The notes under the pieces are model-generated. The model worked only from the letters and a program-made list of their open reading frames with translations. It made no database searches and was not told the DNA's origin. This document shows positions 43,132 through 56,400 of a stretch of DNA of 64,000 nucleotides, one piece after another. The translations under genes and the position numbers were made by a program. Source of the stretch: Ectocarpus siliculosus (lineage: Eukaryota; Sar; Phaeophyceae; Ectocarpales; Ectocarpaceae); assembly GCA_000310025.1 (NCBI GenBank), contig FN648616.1, positions 38,499 through 102,498 on the forward strand, written 5' to 3'. Numbering within the stretch: the stretch's first letter is position 1; every line of letters begins with the position of its first letter.

Positions 43132-44249
43132 GTGAGAGCTTATGTCACGACGTACACACCAGCGCTCCCCTTTGGGCAAAAAACGCTTCTTACTATTTTA
43201 TTGGGTGAGGGCTAACGGTTTGTCGAGCATGTGAGTGGTGGCGAGAGCACAGGTTGTTCTACAAAGGTTAGTGTAGGGTCCACGGCTGAGCTATGTTTCT
43301 TGTAGCCCTATGGTTTTACATAGAGTAGAGGACAACGCGCCGAAACAACACGAAAAGGCTGTTTTTCGGGATAACTTCAGCCTCGGCTTCTTGACGAAAT
43401 ATTTCTCAACTTCAGGCAGGCCCCTACTGGCAGGGACGCCTGTCATAGAACGCGGTTTTATTATGTCTGGTCTGCTAATTGCAGGTAGAAATGAGTCTCA
43501 TTTTTTGTTTGTATCAGGAAAATGCACGAGAAAAAGGTAACCGTGATACAACTTGATTGAGATATCCACTACTCAACCTCCAAGTATCCTCGATAGATCT
43601 ATTGTTCTATAAAAAGTCGAATAATATATCAGGCCGAATAGAACAAAAACGGGATCAATAGGATGTTCGGCTCCTCTTGTTTACTCTCTGAAAGCGAAAA
43701 CATCGGGGATACACCTGAGAGAGGAATAGTGTGTGGTCGGAGGTGAGTCTGGTGGGAGGTGAGTCATCTCCTCAAAAAAATATAGGGTTCTCCATTCAGT
43801 GCCGAAGCGCAGGCAAAAGACTGAGACAACGAAAGTCTAGTGCAAGGGTGTTCATATTTTGGTGGAGAGATTTTCCCCCCTTCCTCTCACAACGCATGTT
43901 CGTCTCCCCAATATCATGCCTGTGACCCCGGGGGGCGGCTCGAAGGATGTGATGGCGGTAATTTGCACGGGACGGATTTTAAACAACGAGGTTTGTCCAA
44001 GAGGACGTTGCCATTTTCGAGAAGAAACAGGATTTGGAAGTATCACAGGGTGGACACGTCAATTGTATCCGATGGCCGTTTCATTTCTAGACCATGTTTG
44101 GAAGACCCGGAGGAGAGCAGGAAGAGGTACTCGCTTGGTATACTTGTGCGGTCGACTGTGTTTGGTTGACATCGTAAAAATAAGTTGAGAGTGGATTATT
44201 TTGTGCAATAGCATCCTCGGTAAATTTTGGGTGCGTGTGGTAATAACAG

Positions 44250-44464
44250 GGGCCTGAATCCGACACATGAGGCACCTAAAAAAGGCCCTGCGCGTCCAAA
44301 GAATATTCTGTACGAAGAGGCAGAAGAAAGCGAAGGCGAGGATTGCGTTCGGGTGAGGGAGCGGAAGACAGGCAGCTGTGATTGGGGTGCAGTGGAAGAA
44401 TGGCAGCCTGTAAGGTCCATTGACGTGAGGGACCCGGGGAATATTTGCACCTCACGTTGTTGGG
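44250..44464 (+). CDS. Orphan exon, unknown gene
   Basis: Acceptor ggtaataacag, possible donor gtgaga at 44465; the frame stays open 11 nt further to TGA. It encodes an acidic protein piece (KNILYEEAEESEGEDCVRVR, then DWGAVEEWQPVRSIDVRDPG). Recognition failed. Confidence 0.35.
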
Positions 44465-44475
44465 GTGAGAAATGA

Positions 44476-46973
44476 AAATCGACCGTGTCAGCACAACTAA
44501 AGTTCGACCCCCCGCGAAATCAAGAAAATGTTATGTTGCTATTCTGTATTTTGCTCATGGCTTGCATACAGTACCCTCTGGCTGCGGCAGGAAGCTACCA
44601 TGTTCACTTGCAATCTCTGCTGAGTCCTCACCAACTTCGTTAATCGGTACTAGCAAGGCGGTGACATTTCGCAGTGTGTCCCCGGTTTCTCACGCATGTG
44701 CGTAACTGGCTTGCTCGTGTTTTTGCGTGGCTGTCAATCGCGGGGCAGATACAAAGCATAGCCAACTGCTGCCATGAAGGAATTCCAAACAAAAAATGGG
44801 TCATCCTCGCGTGGTATCAACAGAACGAATGAAGTCATGGTGAAGCAGCAGGGGGGCAAAAGATATCGCCCCGTACATCCTGCTCGCTTGTCGGCCGTCC
44901 GTCATCCTTGCTCACCGACAGCTATAGAGTCGAGATATTCATACAGTTGATAAATCTATACACAACGATATTGCACAAGACCTCAAACGGTACCGGTGCC
45001 AATGCCATCTTCCCGGCTACATAGATAGTGTCTCCATTTGGCTAACGCCTGAACCCCGCCGGTCGACCTGCTGACCCATGCCGCCGGATTGCGCCAACCA
45101 CCGAAACCGTGTTCCCCGCCGCCATTATACGCGACCCACGTCACCCGGTTTTCGGCCCTCTACCTTGTCTACTGTGCGCACGTCCCCACAATCATGTCAA
45201 GCACCACGGGGTTCGGAGAAGCAAGTTCGCCAACTCATACAACGATGACAGATCGAGCTGTCTGGTTCGGTAAAGAGGAACACAGTGTGCGCATAGGGCG
45301 ACCCTGGCTCGAAGCCCTTACCCTAGCCATGCCCAGAAACCGACGCCGCAAAATCACGGCAAACACACGGCACGAACATACTGCTGTACTTGAGGTATCT
45401 CGAAAGGGATGCTTTTGGCCGTGGGTGTATGCTGTTTCAATTTGAGCGTCTGCTTTCCACGCCGCTCATGGAAATGCTCCATCCTACCATAACCGATGTG
45501 TGATGCTGCCTCCTCCCACCGGGCCTCTCGGCGTCGTCTGTTAGCACTCCCTTTTCTGAACTATAAGAAACTGTTTGAACCGCGTGTGTTCTACCCACAG
45601 CTAAGTCTCATTTACCCCAAACTTCGCTCTGTGTGTGGTAACCATGAAATGGGACCCTCTGCCGCGAAAAAAGCTGCGCACGCAAACAAAACTCATGAAG
45701 TATTTTTTTACATGCGTACCTGCCCGGTTGAAGACACAGAATCCTTTCACGCTCTACCCGACTAATTCATCAGCTGCGTGACCTGGGTTCCCTGATTCCC
45801 TGACTCTCTAGTGTTTCGCAACGGTTTCCATGGCTCTTTGTTTCCCTAAGCCTATTTTACAATATGTCGACCTATAACTGTAGAGTACAGTGTGTCCCAT
45901 CAAATCGATCCAGGCCTGATTGGCCTACGTTCCATGACGGGGTGTCATTCTACACACAGCAGCCATCTTCCTGAAGAACGCAAAAAGGAAACCACATTGG
46001 TGCGCCAGGATGTCCCCCATTCCGCGGTTGACGGTGTGGCATTCCTGGGTACGCTAAACTCAGCTGCCACCCACCACCATTTCAATGCACCAAGTTTCAG
46101 TGGTGTAAGGGCTGGCAGGCGTTCGCCCAACATTTTTCTAGCTCCCTTCTTCCTCATCCACCCCACTCACACGGTTCCATGTATGGCAGAACACCTGGCG
46201 ACCTTTTCTCGATATAACTGACTAACAGATTTGCCACATGCCAGTCACGACTCACCTGTCAGTGTTTGGTCACCGCTTCCGTCCAACCCCCTTGGAATGC
46301 CTCCTCGTCAAATCTTGAGGCGTCCAGCAACCTGGCGTCGAGCCATCAGTCGCATTTCCCCCTCTCTTCATGCCTCATGAGTCCTTCCAGATGAGGCCAG
46401 ACCTATGGACACAGCCTCAAGGCGCCTGCCAAACACTCAACCAGCAAGATCATCCCCCGCGGCCTTCGCTAGGTAGTCTACGCCTTGTCACCGGCATCTT
46501 GCTGTCAAGACTTCCCCTCCTCATCCATCCTCCGTCGTCGCGGGTTTTCTTTCCCTTTCTCTTTCTCCTCCGCCAGTTCGATCTCTGGCGAGAGATGATC
46601 GGTGGTTGGGTGGCGTGCCTTCGGGAACATCACGTGGCCCCTGACCAGCGCGTATCGTCCAGGAACCGACACCGACTTCAGGAACAGCAGCAGCTAAACA
46701 ACATAATACCAACAGCAACAACAACAACAACACCAACTCCACTCAGAGCTCATTTCCCTTTCGCTATAGGCCCCTTCCCGCCGGAGCTGGGAAATGTCAC
46801 GTACTCCGTGTACACACACACTCGATGTGAATCCCTGGGCTCAAGCATCATCTCCGACGAGTGAATAATTGAGGGGTGTGGAAGAACAATATGGGTAGAA
46901 GTCGGGAGTCATTCCTACGCGAAATTACCGACGGTGAAAACAACGACCAGAACAACTTGACAACAACCGGCAC
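44476..46973. other. No gene recognised
   Basis: Several short frames (for example 45089-45445 and 45892-46221) lack splice or family support. A short CAA run lies at 46711-46732. Confidence 0.4.
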
Positions 46974-49900
46974 TCACTTTCGCATCTTGACGGTCAGGGA
47001 AGGTTCCTGGTACGATACCGGACGCGCAACACCCCTCCGAGGCCGTCGACTGCTGGGCGGTGGCGAGGCCTCCATCGATGGAAACGGCGTCGACGCGCGA
47101 GACCTGGAACTCGCCGCTAGCCCCGAGGGTGTGGCCCCAGGGGAGGGTGGAGAGTACTCCCTACGCGTTGTTCTGCTGGGGGCGGGGGCGGGAGAGGCGG
47201 CAGTATCAGGCCGAACTCCGGCGCCTGTCCCTGCTGCTGCTGCTGCCGCCGCCGCCGCTGCCGCAGTTGCTGCCGTTCTTTTCGAAAGGGTCCTTCGCCT
47301 TGACCACCCCTCCGAGTGTGCTTGCCCCACCGGGTCTATCTGCTGCATGAAGCCTCTGGGTGCGTCGTTCCCGGCCTCATCGGCGGCGGTAGGACAATAT
47401 TCTAGAGAAGAATGACTCTGCGATGTCAAGCCCGGCGGGGGGAAGAGCGTCTGCAGGCTTCGGCGGCGAGCCACAGGTAGCTCGAACGACGCGTCGCCGC
47501 TGGGGCTGGAAAACTGCTTTCGGTGCAGGTTTTTGGTGGGAACGACAGTATCAAGCGCAAGAGGGGGGCGAGGAGACGGGTCCGACGCGTTTTGCGACCT
47601 GATGGCCGTGAAATCGCCAGGGGTGGGCGTATACGGCAGCGATAGACACATCAACCCGCTGCGACGCTTGTCAAATCGCATCGGGTCAACAAACTATTCG
47701 GATTGTAGGCATGAGGGATGGTGGAGGGGGGGGGGGGGCGGTTGGAAATTGGAGACGTCAGGACGGTACACACAAGGAGTACTCATTAGTTTCAAGAGAA
47801 GGTGACATGTCCTTGTCTCAAGCACGCCTTCAATTCATCGTGCATTTCCCGGCATGGCGTCATTTCTTGCAACACCGAGCGACATATGGGGTGGTACGGG
47901 ATGCGTTTGCACCGCGAAGCAACTAAATATGTCCATGGATGTTTTCAAGCAATGCACGAAAACGATACATTCCCACAGCATGCTTTCGCCCACATGTAGT
48001 CGGCCGGGATTTCAGTTTCGCCTTGAAACATTCCATGGGAGAGAAAATCCTTGCAATACATTCTGATGCCACCATGCTGGGTTTGCAAGTCCTTGATGGT
48101 AGCGACAGTATTTGCTACAACTGAAAGCACACGCGGAATCTGGACAGAAGTAAGTTTGTGATTGTCGATTTGTGTGCGAAAGGTTTGTGGCAGAAAGTGC
48201 AGGTGAAGGCCATACAACAGCATCAAAGCAAACTTGTCATCGTCGTTGCCGTCTGCTTCCTGCACGGCTTTGTCCGAATCACTGCACTCGCCGGCTGAGC
48301 GCCCCGGTTTTCCGGCGAGGCCTTAAGGAATGCATCCCCTCCAGCGTCCTCCTCTTCGCCGCCACTCCTCGAAAGGTCCAACGTCCGAGATGCCCCATCC
48401 CCGTCCCCGGCGCTACCTGAGCGCTCCAGGGATCGAGAAGTCCTGCCCCTGTTGCTACTTGACCGCCCTTCGTCTTCAGGCGGCTTTGAGAGACGGCACG
48501 CGCTGCTGCTACTGCTGTTGCTGCTGCCGCTGCTGCTGCCACGACTTGCTCCACCAGCTCCTTCCGGCGACCGCGAACCAGTAGCAGCAGCAGCAGCTCC
48601 TGCATGATTCGAAGGTAATGGATGAGGCGGGGTCCTCGTCGGCGGTGATGACGGAGTTTGTTGCCGCCCGTGGTGCTCATTCTCCTTGCTCCCTCCCCTC
48701 GGGGGCAAGAGGGGTGGGCGATTGTGCGGCTGTTCGCTGAGGCGGAGATGATCCTGGAGGATTTTCGTGTTCGGCAGGATGGAAGATCTCCTGTGGGTCG
48801 CGAGCAAGACAAAAAAGGCAGAGATAAGTGTAATGTAGCAGAGGGGAGTGGCTGCGACGTGTTGCGCGGGTAGACGCGGGTGTGTGTACATCAGAATTAT
48901 TATTAATGCTGATTGGAAGGAGAAGATTCCGTCGGGAGGATTGGGTGGCGGAAAGACGTTGGTCTTGGCGTAGTACATAAGGGGGTAAATATCTCCACTT
49001 CGATCGGCAGGTACAAAGGAACTCTTTGGGGGACACCGTGGTACGGGGAGCGAGTAAAATGCCTCTCGTGTGTCCAAACTTGGAGTGACAAGCGTGCGGC
49101 AGAGGAGGCTTGCTTTTGCTCGTCTATGAAGAGATGCTAGCTGACGGCCGTTCGCTCAGCGGCAATGTTGCACCCCCGGCACAGTCGCAAGGTAGGGCGG
49201 AACAGGGCTATGAGAGTGACAAAACAAACAGCAACAAGATCCAGCAGCAACAACAGCAACAGCGGCAACAACGAAACAGCGTCAAATGAAATGAACCGCG
49301 ATGAATGAGAACGGTCATACCTCCCTCGCCGGTTAGAAACTGGTACCGACGGCGGCTCTTCCGTTCCATGAAGTTCATCGGCGTCGCGTAGGCTTTCCTT
49401 ACGTCCGTCACCCTCACTGATAGATGGGAGCATGGGTGTTGAGCAGATGGGAGCATATTTTTATTATTCACCACTCAACCACAACGGATGCAGGAAGTTT
49501 CCAAGCCGGACTGTGCGAATCGGGTTGTCTATCAACGAGATGAAAGGGTTGTGTGTGTTCGTAATAACCGCCTCAACCAAAATTTGCTCGAATTAACGGT
49601 CAAATATTCCATACGCCGTAGTCGTCAAAGCCTGAGCGTCATGCGCATGAAACCCAATCACTGTGAAACAACGGGTTACCATGTGAAGTGAGCTCATAGA
49701 CTACTGGTTCTTTGTCGGAGGCACCCACTCCGAACATAGGCTTGCGTCTACTGTTTGGCCTCCCTCTCTCCCTCTCGTACCCCATTCGGCACCCGTACCC
49801 TCCGAACGGCTCTGCAGATGTTGTGCTCGTGGTGGTGGTACCGGAGGGAGCAACTGGGGCTGACGGAGGTGAGTGAATTGATACCATCGTCCCGGCGGTG

Positions 49901-50650
49901 TCACCGACTGGAGCTTCGGATAGTCTTCTGCTGCGGTTGACTTGCGTGGACTCTCTCCAGAGTTGACGCATCTCTTGCCGCAGCGCTTGATACTTGACCT
50001 TGAATTCGTTCTGATTTTGGATCGAGAATCGACAGTTCAACGAAACGTGTATGGCAGAAACGGCGGGAGAATCAGGGAGCCGCCGTATTTCTCAGAGGAT
50101 TCCATTCAACCCTGATGCTATTTTCTCCCGTGAAAACACGGTATCGAGTAAAGCGGACTTGAGACACTTGTTCGGTTTGAACGATAGTGACGGTGTCCCG
50201 TATCGGATTTGAATGCCACGGCTAAGAGAGCGCCTCGTGACATGGACCATGGCAAAATGGCAGCCACGGAATGAATTTGAGGAAGCTACTCTTAGACACC
50301 GTTCCCATGGCTGAACCGGCCCCCAATGTCCAGGCGATGGTAGAGATGTCTGGTTAGGTGGTACTGTCGGAATTAATGGGGAATCGCCCTTTTGAATAAC
50401 TGGGGAGCAGTGACTGTGAGAACGCCGCAATGAAAAGTTTGGAGTTATTGTGAGCTGGGAAGTGAAGTTTCCGACCATTCAAAATATGAACACGAGGACG
50501 TTTGCACTGACAGTTTCACCACCGCTTCCCACCACCGCAAAAATCACCCACCAGTTCCTTGGCAAGATCTGAGTTTTGAGTCCGTAGAGTGTCGTTGTCC
50601 GAGCGCAGCTTCCTGTTCTGCTCATCGATATCTGCGTGCCTCAGTTTGGT
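46974..50650 (-). CDS. Coiled-coil, Ser/Ala-rich protein, multi-exon, 5'-incomplete
   Basis: Three exons chain in phase on the minus strand. 50650-50552 is 33 codons of pure coiled coil (TKLRHADIDEQNRKLRSDND, ending DLAKEL). 50010-49680 continues the helix (NEFKVKYQALRQEMRQLWRE) into a Ser/Thr-rich tail. 49416-49321 reads VTDVRKAYATPMNFMERKSR and ends FLTGEG. Downstream, 48812-48223 and about 47510-46974 have long Ser- or Ala-rich frames from CAG-type repeats and look like further exons, but frame choice there is not settled. Asn/Gln-rich heptads followed by low complexity are common in centrosomal or scaffold proteins; no family is assigned. The start lies upstream of 50650 and was not found. 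Confidence 0.5.
49321..49416 (-). CDS. Coiled-coil gene exon c
   Basis: Acceptor ccatctatcag, donor gtatga, 96 nt, phase 1 at both ends. A second open frame (SEGDGRKESLRDADELHGTE) exists but does not fit the incoming phase. Confidence 0.5.
49680..50010 (-). CDS. Coiled-coil gene exon b
   Basis: Acceptor gatccaaaatcag, donor gtaacc. Phase 0 in, 1 out. It carries YQALRQEMRQLWREST and then a disordered Ser/Thr/Pro-rich stretch. Confidence 0.55.
50552..50650 (-). CDS. Coiled-coil gene exon a, 99 nt
   Basis: Acceptor gcgtatactcag, donor gtgggt, phase 0 at both ends, no internal Met. Heptads of Leu/Ile/Asn pattern over the full 33 residues. Confidence 0.6.
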
Positions 50651-53005
50651 CTGAGTATACGCCCCAGACATAGAGATGGATTAAATGCGAACCAGGTACA
50701 TGTAGTCAAGTGAATGTCCATCTCACAGCTCAAGGCATGAAACCACGGAGAGTATCTCATGGTTTCTATCATGCCACCAACGCCTATTCAAGAGATGCTT
50801 CGCACAGGGAGCAATATGTCCTTTGATAGTTGGCCGCGGTGATGCGCTTACACAGCGGACGGAGCGAGCACGCCGATATCTTTGCGGGAGAACGTCTGAG
50901 GTTGGACCGCTGCTCTATAGATAAATGCTTGTAGGCTTGTCTTCGCTTACACAGTAGGGAGTTGAGGGCGTGTTACTTTTAGGCCGTTGCGATGGGAATG
51001 CATGGGAATGTGAGTTGTGATTTACAGCAGTGAAACAGTGGGTGTACGTCTGCTACAGTACGTCTTGCCGCAGCAAGTAACGAGAGGTTTCACAAGAAGT
51101 TGTCCGAGGGGCATCTACTGTAGACTACATAGCACAAGATGGTCTAACATTGTGCACAACCCTCGAATACGCACCAGCGGGAAAGCACCATTCTGCCTCG
51201 AGCGACCACCTCGTGAGCTTGGCCCAACCAGCTTTCGGCGGCGGCCGGTACTGGTGCTCATGCCCTCAGCTTGCAGCGAGCGGCACATGGACGACACAGC
51301 AGCGGCGAGATGAGACGGACAAGGGGACAGGTAATAGTGGTGAGCTGGCATTTCTCCCATTGCAGGACTCCCTCAAAGATGGGAGCATAGCAGTATTTAT
51401 TTGCCTTATCTCGCACGTGTGGTGTGGCCTATGTAGCACGATGGCACCTCACACACAAGCTGCACTCGAAGCCCATGCCCATGGCCTACCCTCCTGCTGT
51501 ACACAGGAGCGGGGTGCTACATCAGATTTGAAATGAAGTTTGGGAACGAGCAGAACAGGGACCCTTGAAGCTCAAGTCGCTGCCGTCGGTGACCAGGGAA
51601 CCCCTTCTACAGTAGCAGTGCTTACCGACCCACCCACCCCGTCTCTCTCTCTCTCCCAGTCCAATCCAGTTTGATGTCCGTGTGTGTGTTCCTCTGGCGT
51701 GCGGCGCGCAAAAAAAAAAATTGTCATCTCCGATTCCGAACTTTCGAACGTGTTTCGGCATACGGCTGCTGTAGTAGTGTGAAAGGAACAAATAATAGCT
51801 GGGGGCAGAAGAAAGGTATGGAAAAGGTAGAACACGTACTATTCTTGTACCCTCGCCTCTCTCTCTCTCTCTCTTCGCTCTCTCTAGCACGCGCGCGCTC
51901 TCGTATGCATACCAGGGAGTTCGCTACACCTACTTGTTGTAGCAAGTTAGTACTCGGTGTGTTGGCCACAGTACTCAGTAATTGACATCATCGACCCCCC
52001 ATGAAGGCAGGATGGATTCATATCAAAACCGCTTGCTTTGTGCTTTCGAGACATATGATGCTCATTATCCCCAATTGTATTTCAAAGATTATGTACAGCA
52101 CGAGTCCGTGCGGAATGAAAAGTGCTGGTTGAACAAAACAACCGTGCCGTGAGAGTCACAATGTTGGACGAACGGAGTCGAGTCCCGGGACAGTGTCCTT
52201 CCCATCTGCGGACACATGACCCCTTTCAGAAAGCATTTACTTATGAGTAGCTGTGTTGCCGTATGCTACAAGAGGAAATAAATCGCTCGGAGGATCCGGA
52301 GTATATGAAGACGGTGTGTAGTCGACCCTGGTTTTGGGCCATATGTGATTCTCGACAGAGATTCCACGATGCCGACCATTCCCGACACCCAGGAAAAAAA
52401 AACTGCAACCCAGTTGAGATGGAGGTATTGATCTATCAGTACGGTTCTGTGGCAGGCTGGTGGTGGTATGGCGAGCATATCAAGCAGGGCGCATAGGTAA
52501 GGGAAGACGATCTAACCCACAAGCTACATATGACACACCCAACAAGGTGAAGAGGGTACAACCTGCCAATATTTCAACAATTTTTGGGGTTGGGTGCCGA
52601 ATGAGTGCCATGAGAAGGGGCGTGGTGTACAGAGGGAAGGTGGCCTACTGTATGTAGTTGGGCCAAGGCCATGCTCGGTTCGTCCTAACGATGCATGATG
52701 TTGCGTAAGCGACATGCACGGCCGAAACGCATTTGACTGCGAGATACTACTGTAGTATTTTCTTGCAAAAGCCGGGAATCGGTGTCTAAAACAAGAGGGT
52801 TGAAAATTATCCCTATCGTGGGTCCATGAGTATCGCGTCGTGTTTGCGGACGAAACCATGAAGCGGTGCCGTAATAGTTCCAAAGCTGATCCTTGTGTGA
52901 AGGTATCGATCGGTTCTTAGCGGGAAGTTATCTACAATCTTTTCAGGCAACCACGCGTGTACCAATACATGACGTTCCGACTTTATTGCCACAGACACCA
53001 CAGCT
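50651..53005. other. No gene recognised
   Basis: The missing 5' exons of the coiled-coil gene should lie here or beyond. CT microsatellites occur at 51642-51657 and 51858-51875. Nothing else is supportable. Confidence 0.4.
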
Positions 53006-53494
53006 CTACTTTGCCACCACCCCCTCCTCGCCTCTCGCCAGCTTCGGGTTGCTGTACTCCCAAAACGACTCTATCAGCACAAACGGGAACACCGTGCTCT
53101 CCGACACATAGGCACCCAGGTCGAAAAATCGCCCGCTTTCGTCGAGCAAAGGGGGGCCCGGCGGGGGTAATCCCGACTCCTTCGGGGGTAACTCTGCCCC
53201 GTCTACCCCTTCCCCTTCAGCCGCCTCTCTGCCTTCCATATATTCCCGCTCTTGCTTCACAACGCCTCGGATCTTGCTTCGGACGGCGTTGTCTTTGGCC
53301 TTCCACGTGGTGAACCAATCAGGCAAGGACGAGCGTTCGATGCCCCAGAGATCTAGCCATTCCAAACCGTCACCGCCGCCACCACCTTCCTGAGATGCTG
53401 ATGGAACCCCACCGGGGGGGGTATTCGTCTCGGCTGCTGTCGGCATCGACTTTTCGGCCTCTGCGTTGAGTTCTTCCCAAGTGCGGCTGGCTAC
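53006..53494 (-). CDS. VTT gene exon 7 (soluble C-terminal tail)
   Basis: Acceptor aggcgcctcag. A Gly-rich linker, LEWLDLWGIERSSLPDWFTT, a charged helix KIRGVVKQEREYMEGREAAE and a terminal acidic/aromatic part to TAG. Confidence 0.82.
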   Translation of the reverse strand, partial: VASRTWEELNAEAEKSMPTAAETNTPPGGVPSASQEGGGGGDGLEWLDLWGIERSSLPDWFTTWKAKDNAVRSKIRGVVKQEREYMEGREAAEGEGVDGAELPPKESGLPPPGPPLLDESGRFFDLGAYVSESTVFPFVLIESFWEYSNPKLARGEEGVVAK

Positions 53495-56400
53495 CTGAGG
53501 CGCCAAAAGAGGTCCGCGATAGGCGAAAGGACAATGCAGATTCACACATTTCACTCTCCTTGCAAAAAACAATGATAAAAGCCTGCCTCTGCGTTCACCT
53601 TGACACCGAGCAATGTCAACATTTTCTCCTGAGGAACGACATCGCCTCGAAACATGTACAGCTAGTTCACGTTCACAAGGGCGCAGCAGCAGTGCGATAA
53701 AATCCCATTTCACGAAGCCGTATTTGAGACAATGTTTCCGAGCGGAAACTTCAAGGCAAAGAGTCTGCAACTAGGGAAGCAAGCCCTGCGACTTTGGCAC
53801 ACAAAAGACTTAAGCATCTGAAGTCCTATTGCCAACCAAAAAGCAGATGACGCGGCGATATAACACACATGTCGGCGTCCAGCATCCCATACCTAGCGTT
53901 GGTGGTTCCCGAAGCCACACCGAGTAAGCAACACACACAATAACAAAAACATTTCTCCCGTTTCTCACCTGACTAGCGAAGGTCCCCACGAGGACGACGA
54001 CGAAGAATGTGCCGACTAGCGCCAGATCACCTCCAACGCCGGCTTCTCCATCCACCATCTGCTTGCCGAAAACACCTAGATCTGTGGCCGTCAGGCGCGA
54101 GTGAAGCGACAACTTTGAGAGTGAACCACAGCAACGCGAGTTTTCAGTGTGCTTGGCACTCTACCTCAACGCGTACTGGGGGGAAGGGGCCCCTTGCGGA
54201 GCAATTGTACATGTGGCGATTCTCCGTACAGAAATCTCGCTATTTCGAATAACAGCGTCTGCGATCATGACGACATATCCGCGTCCGACTAACGTGCCGC
54301 TATAGCCCTTCCGTGTTGTTGAGCGAATGAGTGGACTCGTTATCCCGTCCGTTGACGTCTTCCTGGCATGTTCACGGCTGCTGGGGCCACATCTGAGGAC
54401 AAATGCACCCATGAGGACCGCATGCAACACGAATGTTTTAACCGTCACCATGAACCCCAGCAAATCAAATTTCGTGGTCCATGGGGGGTACTCGTGTGTG
54501 GGGTGCTGAACAGCGCAAGTTTTTGTCCACGTGCATGTGCACGTTGTCGGCCTTGTCGAAAATGATAAATACCTGGAACAAACCCGCACGCCATGAACCA
54601 CGATCCTGCTAGAACTGGTTGAAGACAAACACGCGATTTCGAAACTATGCACCACAACGCTCTCGCACACGTGGCCGGAATACGCTACTCAAGAGCTCTT
54701 GGTGTCGAGAATGCACAGGAACTACGGCGTTTCTAAATTACATGCACAAACGTTTCTGACGGCTGTATGGAGAGAAAACTACAACTTGAGCGTGCTTGCG
54801 AGCATGCGTGTGGAACCAACAGACTACCCACGAGGGCCGCACAGACCCGTGTGTTTTTCGTGAACTCAATGCATTTCGCGGCTCGACCAGACAGCGGTTA
54901 GGTTGGGGGCAAGAAAAACAATCGGGACACAAGCGGAACTCTGAAAACGATCCGGCCCCAAGTCCTGCAAACGCCAAATGACTCACAGCTGTCGAGGAGG
55001 TACGGCTTGAGGGACCCGACGGCCATGCCCGAAAGGAACACGGGCAGCGGCAGCGACGTCGTCCCGTAGACTGCAGCGGCGTGCGCATCCGTACGAGTGC
55101 ACGAGTGCACGTCGTATGCGCCAAACAAGGAACGGTCCCACCAGTTCAAAGCAAACACACAAAAGCAAACGGGACGTCATATTGGATGACTCGCTCATGA
55201 ACGGATCGGCCTTCTGGCGTGACTTCTACGCACACAAAAGCAAACGGGACATTCTAAGCAAACGAGACATCATATTGGACGACTCGGTCATGAAAGGATT
55301 GCCTTTTCGCGTGACTTCCACGCGGAAAAGGTCAGCATCGCTATATGCTATAGGCTCGACAGAAGCTCTAAGGTCACGGCGAGACGAAATCGAGCTATCA
55401 AGCCCCGGCCAAGGCGATGAGCCTCTACCGTACAGCAGTCGTAAGGGCTGCACAGCAGCAGTGCGTGCACCAGTCCAAGCCGACGACTATTGTGCCTCGT
55501 GTTGCGACACCTCGGGCCAGGAAAAGAACAAACTTGTTTGCGAGAATCGTTCCCTCGTCACCGGAGTGTGGCGGTGGAGAGGAAGGTGGGCCAATACGGT
55601 ATCCTTAAGGACAGCCGATCTGCTTGGATGCTGCTACGCCTAAGGTTGCTGCGCAACGTCAGAGGGGGGCGGACTGCCATACTCCGCTCCGCTCCTGGTG
55701 GGGTTCCCCTAAAACAACGTGATTTTCCAAAGAGCACGTTGCCTTTTTGAGTCACGTGCCCAGCAACAGGCAGCTAGGCAACAGCGGTTACGATGTGGTG
55801 ACTTATGTCACTGGCTGGGGGAACACAGTAGCAATTCGGCGACGCTACCATACGAAGGGATACACGCACACGCCGCAGTCTTGCAATACGCCAAACGGCG
55901 ACACTGGCATCCATGCAGAATTGTCGGTTGTCGACACAACAAGTCTAGCAGCTCCTTCCCGCGCTTGGGGTACATGCGCCACATGACGCACCCTGACCAG
56001 ACGGGATCCAAAAAACATAGAGTCCTACTCCTTGAACTGCGTGCGACGAGTAGGGCGGGTGATAAAAACATGTAATGTAGCGCGGGAGGTAATTGGATTC
56101 AAAAGATCGCTGCATTTATGTGTTGGTATTTCCTAATCGGTCTTCGGCCGGGCAAAACGGAGAACCCTCGCCATGAATCATTTCTGTTTGTCACTCACCG
56201 TAATTGTATGCCCCCAGCGGGATGGGCAGCACCGGTGCTAGCCTGAGCGTTACAACGGTCTTGAAGCCTTCCTCGGACACCACCTTCTCCAAAGCTCGCA
56301 GTGCCGGTCGCTTTTCCAGCTGTGGCGCAAGACGTACGGTAGACGATGGCGTACGAGTCAAAGGGGCTGTGGAAATGCCGTACGTACCCGTTAAGCGATT

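Noticed and set aside
46876-47415. Plus-strand 179-codon frame with a poly-Ala run
   Set aside because: Antisense to the minus-strand exon-like frame; Ala/Leu content comes from the trinucleotide repeat in either direction.
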